NCBI RefSeq assembly: GCF_032884065.1
Contig: NC_088872.1
Location: 31,502,977-31,566,976 of the forward strand
Source: Artemia franciscana
Taxonomy: Eukaryota > Arthropoda > Branchiopoda > Anostraca > Artemiidae
Direction of reading: 5' to 3'
Length of the DNA stretch: 64,000 nt
Below are positions 20,612-33,275 of the stretch, one piece after another. Below the pieces are notes generated by a model that was not told the DNA's origin, searched no databases, and saw nothing but the letters and a program-made list of their open reading frames with translations. The translations under genes were made by a program, and so were the position numbers. The number at the start of each line of letters is the position of its first letter. The first letter of the stretch is position 1.

Positions 20612-21654
20612 CCCTATTCAAAGTTCTTCCCAAATGTAAATTATCCTAATAATCATAGCTATTGTAATTTACTCTCATCCCCCTCCCCTATAATGGGCCC
20701 AGATACAGTACTTGGTTGAGTTTTTTTTTTTTTTACTTTATTTGGTACTGCGAACCAACTGTTGATAAGAAATATAGACGAAAATAATGAGAAACTCAAA
20801 TAGTCAAGATTTTGTAACATTTAGCCTTGGGTTATATTTGGTACCATTAGGAGGGAGACTAGGACACATTTTGATGGTACCGTGAGGGTCACTTTAGTGG
20901 TTGAACACTTCTAAGTAAATCATATTAAATATATAAAAGTAGCCTAGAAGGCTGCCATTAAATTTTTTAATTCCTTTCCGAATATCGTGGTCGCATTTCT
21001 AACAATCCCCCCCCTCTAATGGTGACATTGGTTATGTTTTCCCTTTAATGTAGGGCGGGGTATTTCTCTGTTGTTTTGGATCTCGTGATGCCTCATATTC
21101 TTTGTTAAAATGGGTTTTCTGTAATCTGGTTAATGAAATCCTGTTTGCCTATGTGATTATTGCAATATAGTAGGCTATTTAAAATGATTTAAAGACGTGG
21201 ATGACAATGAAAAAAAACGTAATAATCTGATTAAAAGAAACATGCTGCATATTACAAATTAAGAATTTTATTGTTTTAGAGTTACCTTTTAGCTTTGTAT
21301 TTATCATAGGGCTATATCAGGGACCATTGGGGGGAGGGCGGGGTGCATTGTCAGAAAAGTGACTATGATACTTGAGTGGACAACATAATAAGAAATCGAT
21401 TGGTACTACTTGTGTTTATCTAACATGTTTCCTTTAGAAGCGGTCAACCGCTAAAATGATACTGGACACTCGATACATAGTTGGACATTAAGCTTAGCCT
21501 ATATAGGCCTATTTCAAAGTGTCGAAAATTTAGCAAAATAATGTACTTTAATTTAATTTTTTAGTACTTCTAAAAAGCTTGTTATTGTTCTAGTTAAACA
21601 ACCCTTATGTTTCAGGAGTTTTTTTAAATAATTGCGACAAAATTCAAACTTTAA
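20612..21654. other. No gene recognised
   Basis: AT-rich sequence with short C and T runs. 21335-21460 is the second copy of part of family R4 (ggtgcattgtcagaaaagtgac...agcggtcaaccgc). Confidence 0.45.
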
Positions 21655-21900
21655 CGTAAAGAGCGGAGAAATCCACCTTTCCACGGAAATATCCTCTATA
21701 CAATTCAATCCCGGTGAAAATTTACCCCGGAGAATTACCCTTAACAACTCCATGCGTAAAATTGAGACGGAAAAGAGAAAGCAAGACATAAAAAGAATTT
21801 CGTATAGGAATTCTGGCAAATTCCCAAGTTAAAATTTTCCCCTGACAAGTGATGAAAAATTTTCCGCAGAAAAACCCCAGTGGAAAATTTGCTCCCCTCC
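21655..21900. repeat. GGAAAAT/CCCC degenerate minisatellite, site 2
   Basis: Same texture and orientation as site 1, in two blocks (21655-21760 and 21830-21900) separated by less regular sequence. Purine blocks such as ggaaat, gaaaattt and ggagaatt alternate with accccgg, tcccgg and gctcccc. Confidence 0.6.
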
Positions 21901-22124
21901 CCCAACCGAAAGTGTATGCACACTTCCCAATAACAAATAAATGCGCAAATAATGGGCAAATTTTATAACTTAAAGACCATTCCCCTGGGGCTGTGGGGGC
22001 ATGTTTTATCTAAAGGTCTAAATATTGAACCTTTCAACTATGATGAACAAAATGGTTATCTTAAAGTTTTGATTGGCGAGGGAAGAGGCCTAGGAGCCCT
22101 CCAATCTTTTCGGTCACTTAAACA

Positions 22125-22490
22125 AGGCACTAGAACTTTTAATTTCCGCTAGAATGAGCCATCTCCCGGTATTTTAGGACCACTGGGTCGAGACGATTTG
22201 CCCCCGTTAAAAAAAAAGTCAATCAAAAATAGAAAATTCTAAATTTTTGCAAATAGGAAGTTTATACCTCTGAAATAAGATTCTCTGATACGCTGAGTCT
22301 GACGGTGTTTTCTCAGTCTCGTAGCCTTTGATGTGTAACACTAAACTTAATGAAACTTATAATATTTAGAATCAGTTTAATGAACCTTATTTCAGGTACA
22401 AATAGTACCCAAAACTAGTACCCAGTTTTGGGTATTATTGAGCTGCGTCGCTCCTTACTTACAGTTCGTTGCCAGGAACTGTCTGAAAGT
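22125..22490 (+). repeat. Dispersed repeat family R1, copy 2
   Basis: Contains cactagaacttttaatttccg, aggaccactgggtcgagacgat, attctctgatacgctgag, gtagcctttgatg, and an end gagctgcgtcgctccttactta followed by cagttcgttgccaggaactg. Same block order as 6890-7300. The last block is an imperfect hairpin. Confidence 0.7.
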
Positions 22491-24359
22491 TCCAATCAAT
22501 GTGGACCATATTTGGGCTCTTTCCATTGCCACGGTTGGTACTCAAACGCAGGCTGAGTCCAAGTATGGCCTAAGTTCTATTGAAAAGAATTTTGTTTCTT
22601 CAAAATTTCTATCTTGTTGGAAAAGAGCTTTAATTTCCTATATATTCTGACATTTTGCTTCAGATTAACAAAGGCTCTGTCAAATTCTAAGCCGAATATG
22701 GAAGTCACGGAATATGCCATTTTTTTATATAATTCACACTCAAAGCAAAGTTGATATTTTGACCGATTTATGCTTTAAATGATAGGAGTACAAGTTTAGT
22801 ACACCTAAAATACTTGGAGGAAGATATTCTTAAGTTTATCATCTCTCCTGATATAAATAAATAGTCACATACCCTATCCTTGGACAATAATGGCTTTTCT
22901 AAAGATGTGTGTTAATATCTCTATATATACACACGTATTTCCAGACTCTTATCTGCATCTGTTTGACTTAGCTTTGTCTGCAGAAAGTGAAATGAAGCAA
23001 CTTTGGATATGTTAAAAAAGTGTTTTGTCAAGGGTCATGAATTAAATTCAACCAACTTAGTCTTGACTGTAAAAAAAAGAAAAAAAGGTTAACCTCTTTC
23101 ATGACAGTCTATGCTTGGGCGCATAGGTTATGCGCCCACTAGCATACTAGCATAGGTTATGATCGTTATTTCTCATCATTTAGCAGAAGCACAATTTATT
23201 AAAAACTTGTCAAGTGGTGGTTGTTTTGTTCATATGTGTTTACTGACAACTTTTATCTTCATTTCAAGCAGATTTCAGTTTAACCACATAAGAAGTTAAT
23301 TTTGTTAGTTTCTCGGCAACAATCTTTTTGTTTGAATCTCTTCCTTGACAGGCCAAAATTCAGTTTTTTTTTTCAGATGAACTTTTATTCCTAAATGGAA
23401 ATGCGGCGTTTCGGTGATCACATTTATGTTTAAAAATTACAGAAGGGGATACAATCACTGAGTAGATTAAGCTTCACCGAGGAAGTTAAATTTAAGAAGC
23501 TTTGGCAAAAAAATAACGAACAGAATTAAACGAGATTATTCAGACTGGGTGAACTCTGTCCCAGTTTTACAGGAGAAGTAAAGATTAGAATAATTTTCAG
23601 TGGATCTAACAGTAAAAAAATCTTTTAAGCGTCGAAATACTCTCTCTGTCTGAGTAATTTCACCTCTCCTTCTGTGAAGGCCTGGAGAAATATGTGTTCA
23701 GTTACCGAAACACAGTCGAATCAGGTGCATACTCAGAGATTTACTTGGTAGGGGATGGGGGGCAGATTCAAAAACAAAGGCGAAAATTTTGAAAACCTGA
23801 GTGTTTTTGGAAAGGAGTGGATCCGGTATTTTCACCAAAAGGGTGTTCATCTGAACGAATTTATATGCTTCCTTTTCCAACCTTTAGCCCTCTCATTTAC
23901 GTGTCCGTGGTTGATTTATTGATCAATGGGCCTACCGAAGCACCTATTTGGTATGATATATTAGAGCTACTCAAATTGACAAGGAGCGACTCGGTTCAAT
24001 AGCACCTGAAAGTAAAAAAAAATTGATAACAATTGATGCATCACGGGAATTAGCTTTTTATGCTGGATCCAAATGTATAAATTCATTGTTTAATATCACC
24101 CATTAAAACTACGAACCTGTGAAAAGTTGTATGGTTTTCGAAAAAGGCGAAAACGCTCCCAAAAGATCAGGGAACTTTAATGAAAATTTAGATTCAATTT
24201 GTATCATTCTTTTTATTTCTTGGTTTTGTTGGTTCTCCTCGGGTGATTGTGTCAAACCAATGACCCTAGAAGATTGGGAGAGGGCTGGTTCGAACGATGA
24301 TCAAAAGTGTCCTTTTTGAGTGACCAAAAAAATCGGAGAGCAACTGGCACCCTTTCAAT
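22491..24359. other. No gene recognised; one perfect hairpin
   Basis: GGGCGCATA (23117-23125) and TATGCGCCC (23129-23137) form a perfect 9-bp stem with a 3-nt loop, followed by a partial repeat of the same words. Otherwise AT-rich without supported genes. Confidence 0.45.
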
Positions 24360-24480
24360 ACCTCTCCCCCTCCCAAAGACATCCGATCAAAATTTTGAGA
24401 TAGCCATTTGTTTCAATATTATTGAAAGGTCGCATAACTTTGCCTTTGGGGTTGACTAGGCCCCACATAGCCCCTGGGGA
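24360..24480 (-). repeat. Dispersed repeat family R2, inverted fragment
   Basis: catccgatcaaaattttgagatagcc and the following aaaggtcgcataac block match 14085-14260 in order, and 37391-38090 in inverse orientation. Confidence 0.6.
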
Positions 24481-27249
24481 AAAGGCTCTACGCTAAGCAA
24501 TTAGCCCAATGTTGTGTAAGGATTTTAAATCTGTATTGTTTGAGGATCAAAAGTTGGGCTCTTGTACCCGGCAGAAACACCTTTGCGGAACCGGCAAACG
24601 ACTCTTTATGTGTGGTAATTTATGTTCGTTTAAGTTTCACTTCGCTGTACGTTGTAATTTCTGTTCATATTAGGTTTTTCCGTGGTAATTTCTGCTCGTT
24701 TTAGGTTTAATATCTTGTATGAGCTAAAATCTGTCCGTTGTAAGCTTTGGATTGGCTCTTTACTTTTATATTTCCTAAATTTCCTGGTTATGTCTTTTGG
24801 CTAGAGTTGACTTTTAAATTACTGGTTTAAATATTTACCCTAATTAGAAAGTGTAATTCATCCTCCAACTAGTAATTTTCAAATTGAGGGGATGAAATTA
24901 TTCGTGGTTTGTTTTAAAATGATCTTGTCCAGTGGGTGTTCGGGTTAATTTCCTTAGGGTTCAATAATGGTAGGACTGAAGGATCAGTGACACGAATTTG
25001 TGCACACTAAACCGACAGTGCATAGCTCCTTGGCCCAGACTATTAGTGTCAAGATTTCAAATTAGCTAATTAGAATGTCTCTCATAAAATTCCAAATCTA
25101 AAAGTAGAATCGACATTGTTCTCTCTTTTGTCTGCAAGATCCATGATTAGGAATTTTCAACAGTGGTAGAGTGATCCTTCTCTGATTTCTTTTAACAATA
25201 AAAATAAATAGACCTTAAATCTGAGCAGTTCAAGAGGGGGGGGGGGGTAATCGGTAGATAGTCTATGTCGAACTTGTAGATAGTTTTAAACTACTATAAT
25301 CGTTTGGTATTAATTAAAAAAAAAATATCTCAATCTTCCTTGATTAAGAAAACTAAAAGATTGAATACAAGCCAAGGGCCAATGTTAGTAATATCTTTTC
25401 TGCCTCTTTTCCTAATCTCAAGGATGTTTTCAAATTTATTTGTTGCTAGTCAGTTTTCAGAATGCAGTTTAGGCTGTTTTGCTATTCGGATGCTTCAGCA
25501 CTGTACCATTAATAGTAAAAGCATTCTTTTTTAAGGGAGTATTAAAAAAGCAGATAGTCGCTGGCATGAACGAAAAAAGTCGCTGGCATGAACGGAAGAT
25601 AGGGTTTTTTTTACTGATGCGTGTAGCTTTAGATAGTTGGGTACTAATCGCACAACCACATGACTTGCATCCATTTACATTATAGGCTACATGGGCTTTC
25701 GTTTTGGGCGGGGGCTGTACATGGTTTTGACGATAAAACGCTTAAAAACATGCCTGAAAATTTTAAAATAGCGGGCGTGGGAGGGGTCTGGCGATCCTTC
25801 CCACAGGCTATATACGTGTCTATATCTACTTTACCCTAATCTTATTCGTAAGCCAGGAAGTATTACAGAAAAAAGAAACTAGCAATGCATAAGCTATCTT
25901 AAAAACTTCATAATATTTTTTTTGTTCAAATTCTAACCTTTTCACTGCTCATAATTTTTCGACTTGAAAATCACATTGCCTAAAGACCAAGCCTAATGTT
26001 TTTGGTTATGGCAAAAATAAGTTTGACCATTGAAATATTTTACTTGTTGAATTGCACCTGCTCTTTTGTCCCTTTAGTACTCACATCTTCAGACACATTT
26101 CAAAACCTCCTTGAAAGGATGTTGTACAGACTTTGGCTTCCGCAGCTAGAATCCCTCTAATATGAAACATATGGCCCCCATCAACAAAGACTTGGCTGTA
26201 ACAGGAAACATCAGCTAGTGGATGTCAAGTTGATAAGATCTTAATTTCGTCTGCAAACATGTCAAAGTGGTAGTTGATATTTTTCAACTTCACTTGATGT
26301 GGGACAATTGTCTCATCGATTCTTTTTTTGTGTGTGTTACCAAGGACACTGAGAGATAGACCGACAATTCAAATCAAAACTTATTATGAACATTTTCGGC
26401 CATTTTCTTTGGGGTATGAAATTCATAAGAGTTTTAGTTCTAGCCACAAATTGTTTCTAAAGTGAAAGGAGGGGTCGATGATTCTTTGTGGAATAAATGC
26501 CGTGTTTAGACAGGCTATGTGTTTTTTACTGTTGTATTTGGTTTCATCATATAGCCTACCATTATCGATATGCTGCATCTATTGTTTACCCCCAACCAAA
26601 ATGCAAGTGATTTTTAGTCGTTTAAAAAACTAAGGTTGCATTTTTTTTTTGGGGGGGGGGGGTAAGTGTGCAAATGCAGGAATTTGTTTGGAGAGAAAAA
26701 GGGTACAAGGCAAATACAGGGGAAGTACATTATAAATATCGACATAAATCGAAACTCATTGGAATTTTGGTGGGTCCTAACAATCTCTAAGTATAGTTTT
26801 GACCTACCGATCAAAATGTTCTTCCGGTTACATATGCAACCCTGTTTGGTCTAAAGTAATGATGGGTAAAATAGATGTCTAGCTAAGCAAATATGTGAAC
26901 GAGACTCAAGGAACGTCCAAAAATAAAAGGAAAGAAGAGGAGAAAAAGAAGTTCATCTTCTTTTCAACAAAATTGTTGATCTTCAAATATTACACAAACA
27001 GGGTGATAACAACCTAAGATAAAATCACTTGTGAATCGCTAAAAAAGCTCCAAACTATTCCTGAGACATCCCCCCCCCCAAAAAAAATAGTAGCGAATGA
27101 TAATAAAAAAAAATAACAAAGCCATGTTGTGGCAGTCACGAGAAAGGAACTAAAATTGAAATGAAACTAATAAATTCTTGTTTATGTTAAGGTGCCAAGT
27201 GTAAGTGTAAAAAATGCAAGAACACAAAAAAATGGGTTACTTATCGGTT
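24481..27249. other. No gene recognised
   Basis: AT-rich with G and C homopolymers (13 G near 25233, 10 G near 26652, 10 C near 27070). A small tandem repeat tcgctggcatgaacg occurs twice at 25558-25594. 26060-26330 is less AT-rich than its surroundings but has no convincing frame. Confidence 0.4.
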
Positions 27250-27650
27250 ATATAATAAACACTCGGGAAGTGAAGTTCCATTAATGCTAATGAAATGAAA
27301 CAAAACATAGTGAATATATGATAGTTTAGAAACAAATTTGGGCTATATATTTGCACATTAGGAGGTGGGGGTAAAGCATAGCATATATTAAATACGTTAA
27401 CTAACCATTGCTGTATTTAACATATGCTATGCTTTACCCCCCCCCCCCCTAATGTACAAATATATAGCCCAAATTTGCTTGCTTAAACCAAACCAACATA
27501 CAAACTAAATACTTAAATAAAATATAGCTACAATTTATTTTACAACCAGACCAAAGCTAATCGTGTGGTAAAAAGAAGATGCTTGACCAGTTTCTTGTGT
27601 GATGCTCGCATCATTCGCGATCAAAATTGTATATTGTTTTTTATATAACC
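27250..27650. mobile_element. Family M2-type element split by an M1 insertion
   Basis: The left flank 27258-27333 (cactcgggaagtgaag, aatgctaatgaaatgaaac) and the right flank 27477-27560 (accaacatacaaactaaatac, aaataaaatatagctacaa) match consecutive parts of the M2 interior at 15177-15450. The M1 hairpin (27334-27476) sits between them, so it inserted into an existing M2 copy. Confidence 0.6.
27334..27476. mobile_element. MITE family M1, near-perfect hairpin form
   Basis: Two arms of about 62 bp are inverted copies: aaatttgggctatatatttg...gcatagcat at left, and its complement ending ...atatagcccaaattt at right. A loop of about 17 bp separates them. G/C runs differ in length between arms. Other members at 41772-41950 and 58849-59020 share the ends but have a different, longer interior. 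Confidence 0.9.
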
Positions 27651-29139
27651 GATAACTACCAAAAACTGATGTTTGACTGAATTTAGCACTTGCATATAGT
27701 TCTCAGAATCGACCACGGAAAAATATGTTTTAATTTGTTTTCAACAATGAATTTAAGGGCAGCGTCGGGACTATCCCACTCCATTCGCCGGTTTCTCGCG
27801 ACAACTTCAGCAAGTTTACAAATTAAAATTTTTGACTTAGAAACGGACTAAATAACATTTGGTAAAGAAAAAAGAACGGGACTTCTTTTTGCAATATTCC
27901 AGGGTCCAGCAATAAAATATTGAATGTATGATAGTATGAATATTGAATGTATGAATAAGAACATGTATATCATCTGGTAGGAAGCCTGGCCTGAAAGTCC
28001 TTTGTATGTTTCAAACTTTAGGAAAGCTTTTCTAATAGTCATTGTAATGTAAAATATAGTTGTTTCTGTCTATACATTCAGTTTGTTTAAACCCCTCAAG
28101 CTCTCACCTAGCTACGTCAGTTCTGTCCATCGATTATGGTCTGAAGGAGTCAGTATGCTTTTCAATTATCCTCTGATGTCAAATTTAATATATTAAATTA
28201 TAGTTTATGTAACCGGGGCAAAATTGATATCAGTTGTTATAAATTAGGAATTTGTTGGGTGTCACAAATATCGAACTAATCTAGTAGCCCATCATTGATT
28301 ATTCAGTTCAACCCTTTCACGCTAATGGCTACCTGCAATTTTCAGAGGTGTTATTTATGTACTTGGGTGTAACTAACTTTCCACGTGGGGGCTCAGGCTG
28401 TTTTTGGCATATTAAGTAGTTGCAAATCCCAATTCCTTGAGGGCATTTTGACAATAAGCAAGAAAGCGTTTAGATATGCATTACCGCCTCGATTTTTTTA
28501 ATAGTCAATCTTGGCGCCATCCTGTGTCGCCCAATTAAGCATAAGCAATTATTCGTGTCTGATGTAGCCAAGGGTTTGGATGCACGTTCTATGTAAAGAG
28601 TAGGGTATAGTTCCATGATGTTGTTAACTGCCTTTAAAATTGTTGAAGACTCATTATGAATTCGGTTCTTGTATGTACTGACAAGAATATGAACATCAAA
28701 CACTTAAGCTTTAAGATGGACCAATGCCACTTCCCACCTTAAAAGGCAGATGATTCTGAATTACCTTGCAGTTATTCTGCATACACTACACCTTGCAAGT
28801 TTGTGATTTATTGATTCAAATGCGTTCTTAGTCGAAGTAATATTTTCCACATCCAGTCAATCTCCATGGTGCCTTATAATGTGAGCCATTAGATTTTGAC
28901 TCGGTGACCGAGGGGTTACTGTCTTTTTTTGGTTTTAATGGCTGCTTTTTTGCCAGGAAGAATATATCGCAGACTTTTTTAGATGGTTATCCTTCACCCC
29001 CTCTACGTTATATTCCATAAATCGTCACTCTATGTAAATCGACATATCTTTGAAACTAGCTATGTCTCTTATATTACTACTACTAACAATTCACTTTAAT
29101 TTATTTATCTGGTATATTATACAAGGATAGGACCAAGGA
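27651..29139. other. No gene recognised
   Basis: A 77-codon minus-strand frame at 28470-28703 (VHILVSTYKNRIHNE...) has a plausible protein-like composition but no recognisable domain or splice context, so I do not call it. The remainder is AT-rich. Confidence 0.35.
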
Positions 29140-29275
29140 CGTACCCAGGGGGCCTGTGGCCTACCCCGAAATCCTGAAATTTCCTAAATTTTGCACCTTT
29201 TAAATCAAATAAAAAGTTGTCTTTTTTATCAGCCCCCTCGCCCCGAAAAAATACTGAGTTTGTGCCTGGATAGTA
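29140..29275. repeat. Dispersed repeat with ggacgtacccagg end
   Basis: Starts gacgtacccaggggg and ends cgaaaaaatactgagtttgtgcctg. The end block resembles 56765-56840 (cccccgaaaataaattcctgcgtttgtgcctg). Probably a short non-autonomous element. Confidence 0.45.
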
Positions 29276-32200
29276 CAAAACAGGACTAAAGGATTTTGAT
29301 GATTCAGGAAAAGATTATTGAACAATCGCAAAAATGGACGGAAACTATGTCAATGAGTTGCTGCTCTTAAACCGAAATATTTGTTTTAAAATGTCTTGTT
29401 ACCTTATTTGATTTTATTTGGTTGACATAAGATAGGCTAGGAGCCCCTGGGTAGGTGATATTGAAAAACAAAAAAAAATAGCTCGGGACTTTATTCCTCA
29501 AAGAAAATAGTTACAACAATAGGATCATTTAAAATCGAAATTCTTTTCTTCGATTAATTTACTTATTGCTTATTTATTAAATATATAGCTGTCAAAGCAG
29601 TTCTTCAAAAGGTTATTGCTTTTAGAAGTATGGTAAGTTTGTTTCAAAGTGGGTTCAAAAGACACATCGCCAAGCCCTTTATCAATAGTCTTAGGTGCGC
29701 CTTATCATTACAAGATGCCAAGCTGAAAATCCATAACCTTCTATGGAACTTAAGGATAGGCTGCCGTGGTAGGCCTATCCTATTGGGAGGCTTGTCAAGT
29801 ATTGGTGCTGTCAGGTCTCCCATGAAGAATCTACGTAAGGACGGGGATCGAGCTGGAAGATGACAAGTTGATTAGTTCAACAAGATTAAATATTCAAATA
29901 GAGGAAGAGTAAATACCGTTCTCAGTTTGCAATACACTTTTCAACCTCTCTTCTTCATCATCATTCGCCATATAAAGAAATGGTGTCTTCGTCTCTATTG
30001 AGAATACCTTTTTTGATAAAGTGCCATGTCACTATTCTTTTGAATCAGCTATGCTTCTCTTCTCATTCTTGACTTTATAATTTTACTGTGGATTTACATA
30101 AGACAAATTTTAAACGAAGTTAGGTGTTTACTTGTACGTAACTATCTCTAAATTGAACATCCACATTCGTCATTACTTCATGGTATTTAAAAATAGAGAC
30201 TGGTAGTTAATAAGTGTGCCAAGTTTTGTTTCTTGAGGGGAGCTGTGGGCAACGTTTTTCTGCCTAGTTGGATTTCAATCCCAAAAAATGGTTACATTTT
30301 TTGTAATATCCGAGATTTTCAAGAGCCCAGCAGCACTTCAGAGCTGGAAGTGGTTCCATATCCCCCGAAACTGGTGTCATCTTGTTTGTATTAATTGTAA
30401 CCTTCTCCGTTTGGAGGTTGTGTATTATTTTTTAAAAGGTGCATACTGCTAGAGAAGAATTAGAAGGTTTCTTGAGGGAAGGGTTTGAAGTTATAAAAAA
30501 TGTTGGTCTTTAAAACAAAGTGTCTATTTCCATATATTTGATATTTTTCTCATAGTTTTCCTATATCAACTCTTGAAATTAAAATTGCGTAATTTTGATA
30601 ACGAGAAATTACGTTCCACAGAATTTTCTATGCAAAAAAAAATGGGAAAAATGGAAGTAAATAAATTCAGTCAATAAAGACCAGAATAAAGCTTAAAGAA
30701 AAGAACCGTATCAAAAATGTGTAACATTTTTTCGAGTGGGGCTATTTTTTTTGGGGGGGGGGCTCAAACTTAAACCCTCTATTAAATAAGGCCTTGCAAT
30801 ATGGTCAGATACATCTAAAAGTTTGACAAATCGGGTATAAGGCATAAGAGCATCAGTTGTATTTTTTCTCTCGCTAACATGTCAGAAAATTAATGAAATA
30901 CGTATTCATTTTACAGGGTTATTAAAGGTGGTAATGACTGAAGATATTTCGATAAACGGCCAAAAAGCGACTAACCCAAGAACCTGATTTTTTCTTCGTT
31001 TTTCATAAGATTAAAAAAAACTAAAAGATATTTTGTTGCTTCGTACATAAGAACTCTCTTCTGGGAATGGTCTAAAAGACCTCCGCTGAAAAATAATAGC
31101 ATAATAGTGCATTTTTACAGATGTTGACCCTCTTTTGTCAAAAATGCTGTAGTGCTCTGATTTAAAGTCTAACTGAGGTTATCCCTCCCCCTTCAGAAAA
31201 AAAAGCAAAACAAATTTGGCTTTCATTGTACTTTTCTACCCAGCCTAGGTAAAAACACTTCAGATGATCCCTCTCCCCTGAAAAAAGTCACACGTGTAAG
31301 TTTTGCCCATGATGAAGAATATGTTTATACGTGTAATATGTGTTTATACGTGATAATATCAGTGACTTTAAATACCTAAGTTTTTGTCAATGATTTGATG
31401 CATTTAATAATTGTGTAATTCATTGTAAACCTGACTGAGCCTGCATAAGCACGCATAAGGATTTAAATTAAAAAAAAAAAGCTAACCAACATTTAAGCTC
31501 CGTTTTTAAGTTTGTGGAGTATGAATCCCATCGACTATTCCCTTTGGGTACTTATTTGATTTCGAAACATATTTTCGAAATTGTGTCCCAATTAAACCAT
31601 GGTTTGAAAATGTCAGTGCCATTTCATTAAATAAAGGTTAATTTTGTATGTAGTGTGTCCACTCCAAATCTGCCTAAGGTATACCTAGTGATTTAAAGTC
31701 TAAGCAAAGGGCTTTCAGATGTTTAGGATAAGACCAGACTGGCACACTCGTTTTGATGCAATCAGTCTATTGGGCATTTTCTTTAATTGATTTCGTCGGA
31801 TCCAATTGAGTTGGTTTGTCAACCCTGCTAGATTTTTTCCCATTTTCATAATAAAATCATTTTCGAATAAAATTGAAGAGCTGTATTAAAACATTGAGCG
31901 AACATTAATAAATATTTCCTTTTGGCCTTACATAGACAGAAAAAATCATTTTTCCTGAAATGGCAAATGTGGTCTTGATGTAAAAAAGAAAAGAAGATGT
32001 AAATATAATTCAGCGTTAGGTTAAGAATTGAAGCACTGTGGCCGTGATCAAGTTGCACGGGGTATGTCACGTGTTCTCATGACTTTGTGGTCTGTTTTTT
32101 ATAGTTCCTTCGGCTTAAGGCCCATACTTATGCTGCCTGTTGTCTGCTGAAAGTGACCTAGTGTGCACCGTCTGTGTCACAGTAATATAAAAAAAATGTT

Positions 32201-32802
32201 CTATTGAGCTGCAAACTCTAAAACTTGAACATTATCGTGAATGGGACTTTAGTCCGATATTTTCCACTGACGAGACCGAGGGGCCCTGCCTGTTCCGTCA
32301 GATGTGGCACACTTCTACCACAGGTGTCACGCTTTACCTGGTCCAGATAGAAGTCTGTAGGATAGATATTGAAGAAATATTGCCACTTTGACCTATAATT
32401 TGTACGCACAAATTACACTGTGCCCAATGTAATGTGAAGAATCGACTAAAACAAGTAAAAAAGAATTATGTGTGCTATCTCTCGGGGCAAAGCGTTTATA
32501 CTTCTGTCTTCTTCTTCTTGCTGTTTATGGGAGAAGTTCTCAAAGTTTGTGTGGAGTTGAAAAAATGTTGCATGGTGTAGCAGAATACACATAAATTGAT
32601 ACAATGTCTAGGAAATTCTAGTTGTCTGTAGTCTAGACGTTTCTTCGGTTACTTAAATTTGATCGACAGTTGCTTGAAAACATATTACAAAATATTGTAG
32701 CTAACACTAAATGAAGTGCTTTCAGATTTTTGCTACTGTGATAAGATGTTTTGTTATTTGAATAACCAAGTAATAAAAATCTCTAATATTTTATTGCCTT
32801 TC
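29276..32802. other. No gene recognised
   Basis: AT-rich, presumably intergenic or the intron upstream of the Sprouty exon. 29630-29863 is an isolated open frame in slightly GC-richer sequence with no known domain. A 35-bp block near 32298-32332 (agatgtggcacacttct) recurs near 52118-52150. Confidence 0.4.
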
Positions 32803-32952
32803 AGGCCTATATCCAGGATTTTTGTTCTGGGGGGGGGTACACAAAAAATTATAAAATTCATCAAACGTTTGCTTTTGTGCATTTTTGTTACGTTTTTCGA
32901 TTCGGATAAAGAGAGGGGGTTCAAACCCCATAGCCCCCTAGTTACGACCTTG
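32803..32952. mobile_element. TIR element family M2, short form
   Basis: Begins aggcctatatccaggatttttg plus a run of nine G, and ends gggttcaaaccccatag...gttacgaccttg, the inverse of its start. 150 bp. It lies in the putative intron, about 280 bp upstream of the Sprouty exon. Confidence 0.75.
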
Positions 32953-33200
32953 TTTTCATATGTATGTTTTTTGGAACTAACGATTGCAGCGATGTTGTCA
33001 CTAACCTGGTATCATAAAAGATTCTATATTTTTTGGCTCTGTCAATTTAACAAGCATAAATATCATATTAACATTGTTGTTTGTGTACGTGAGAGTGGCG
33101 AAGACCACAGGCGTTTCTCAGAACCGCAAATTTCTTTCAATGATCCTTTATAAACCTCAATGCTTTTTTCTTTTTTTTACTTCTTTGCGTTGTTATATTC

Positions 33201-33231
33201 TTAACTTTCAAAACATTATCTCATTTTTCAG
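33201..33231 (+). other. Splice acceptor of the Sprouty coding exon
   Basis: A branch-point-like ttcttaac (about 33198-33205) and a pyrimidine-rich run ending tctcatttttcag, with AG at 33230-33231. The exon would start at 33232. A TGA at 33261, in frame with the CDS and inside this exon, makes the upstream exon untranslated. Confidence 0.7.
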
Positions 33232-33275
33232 GTCGAAACTCGAAAAGAACGAGAGTAAAGTGAGAATTGCAGCAT

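Noticed and set aside
32716..33153. 145-codon frame just upstream of Sprouty, considered as an upstream exon
   Set aside because: It runs through an M2 TIR element, including its G-run, and has no domain. It is not in continuity with the Sprouty frame, which has its own upstream stop.
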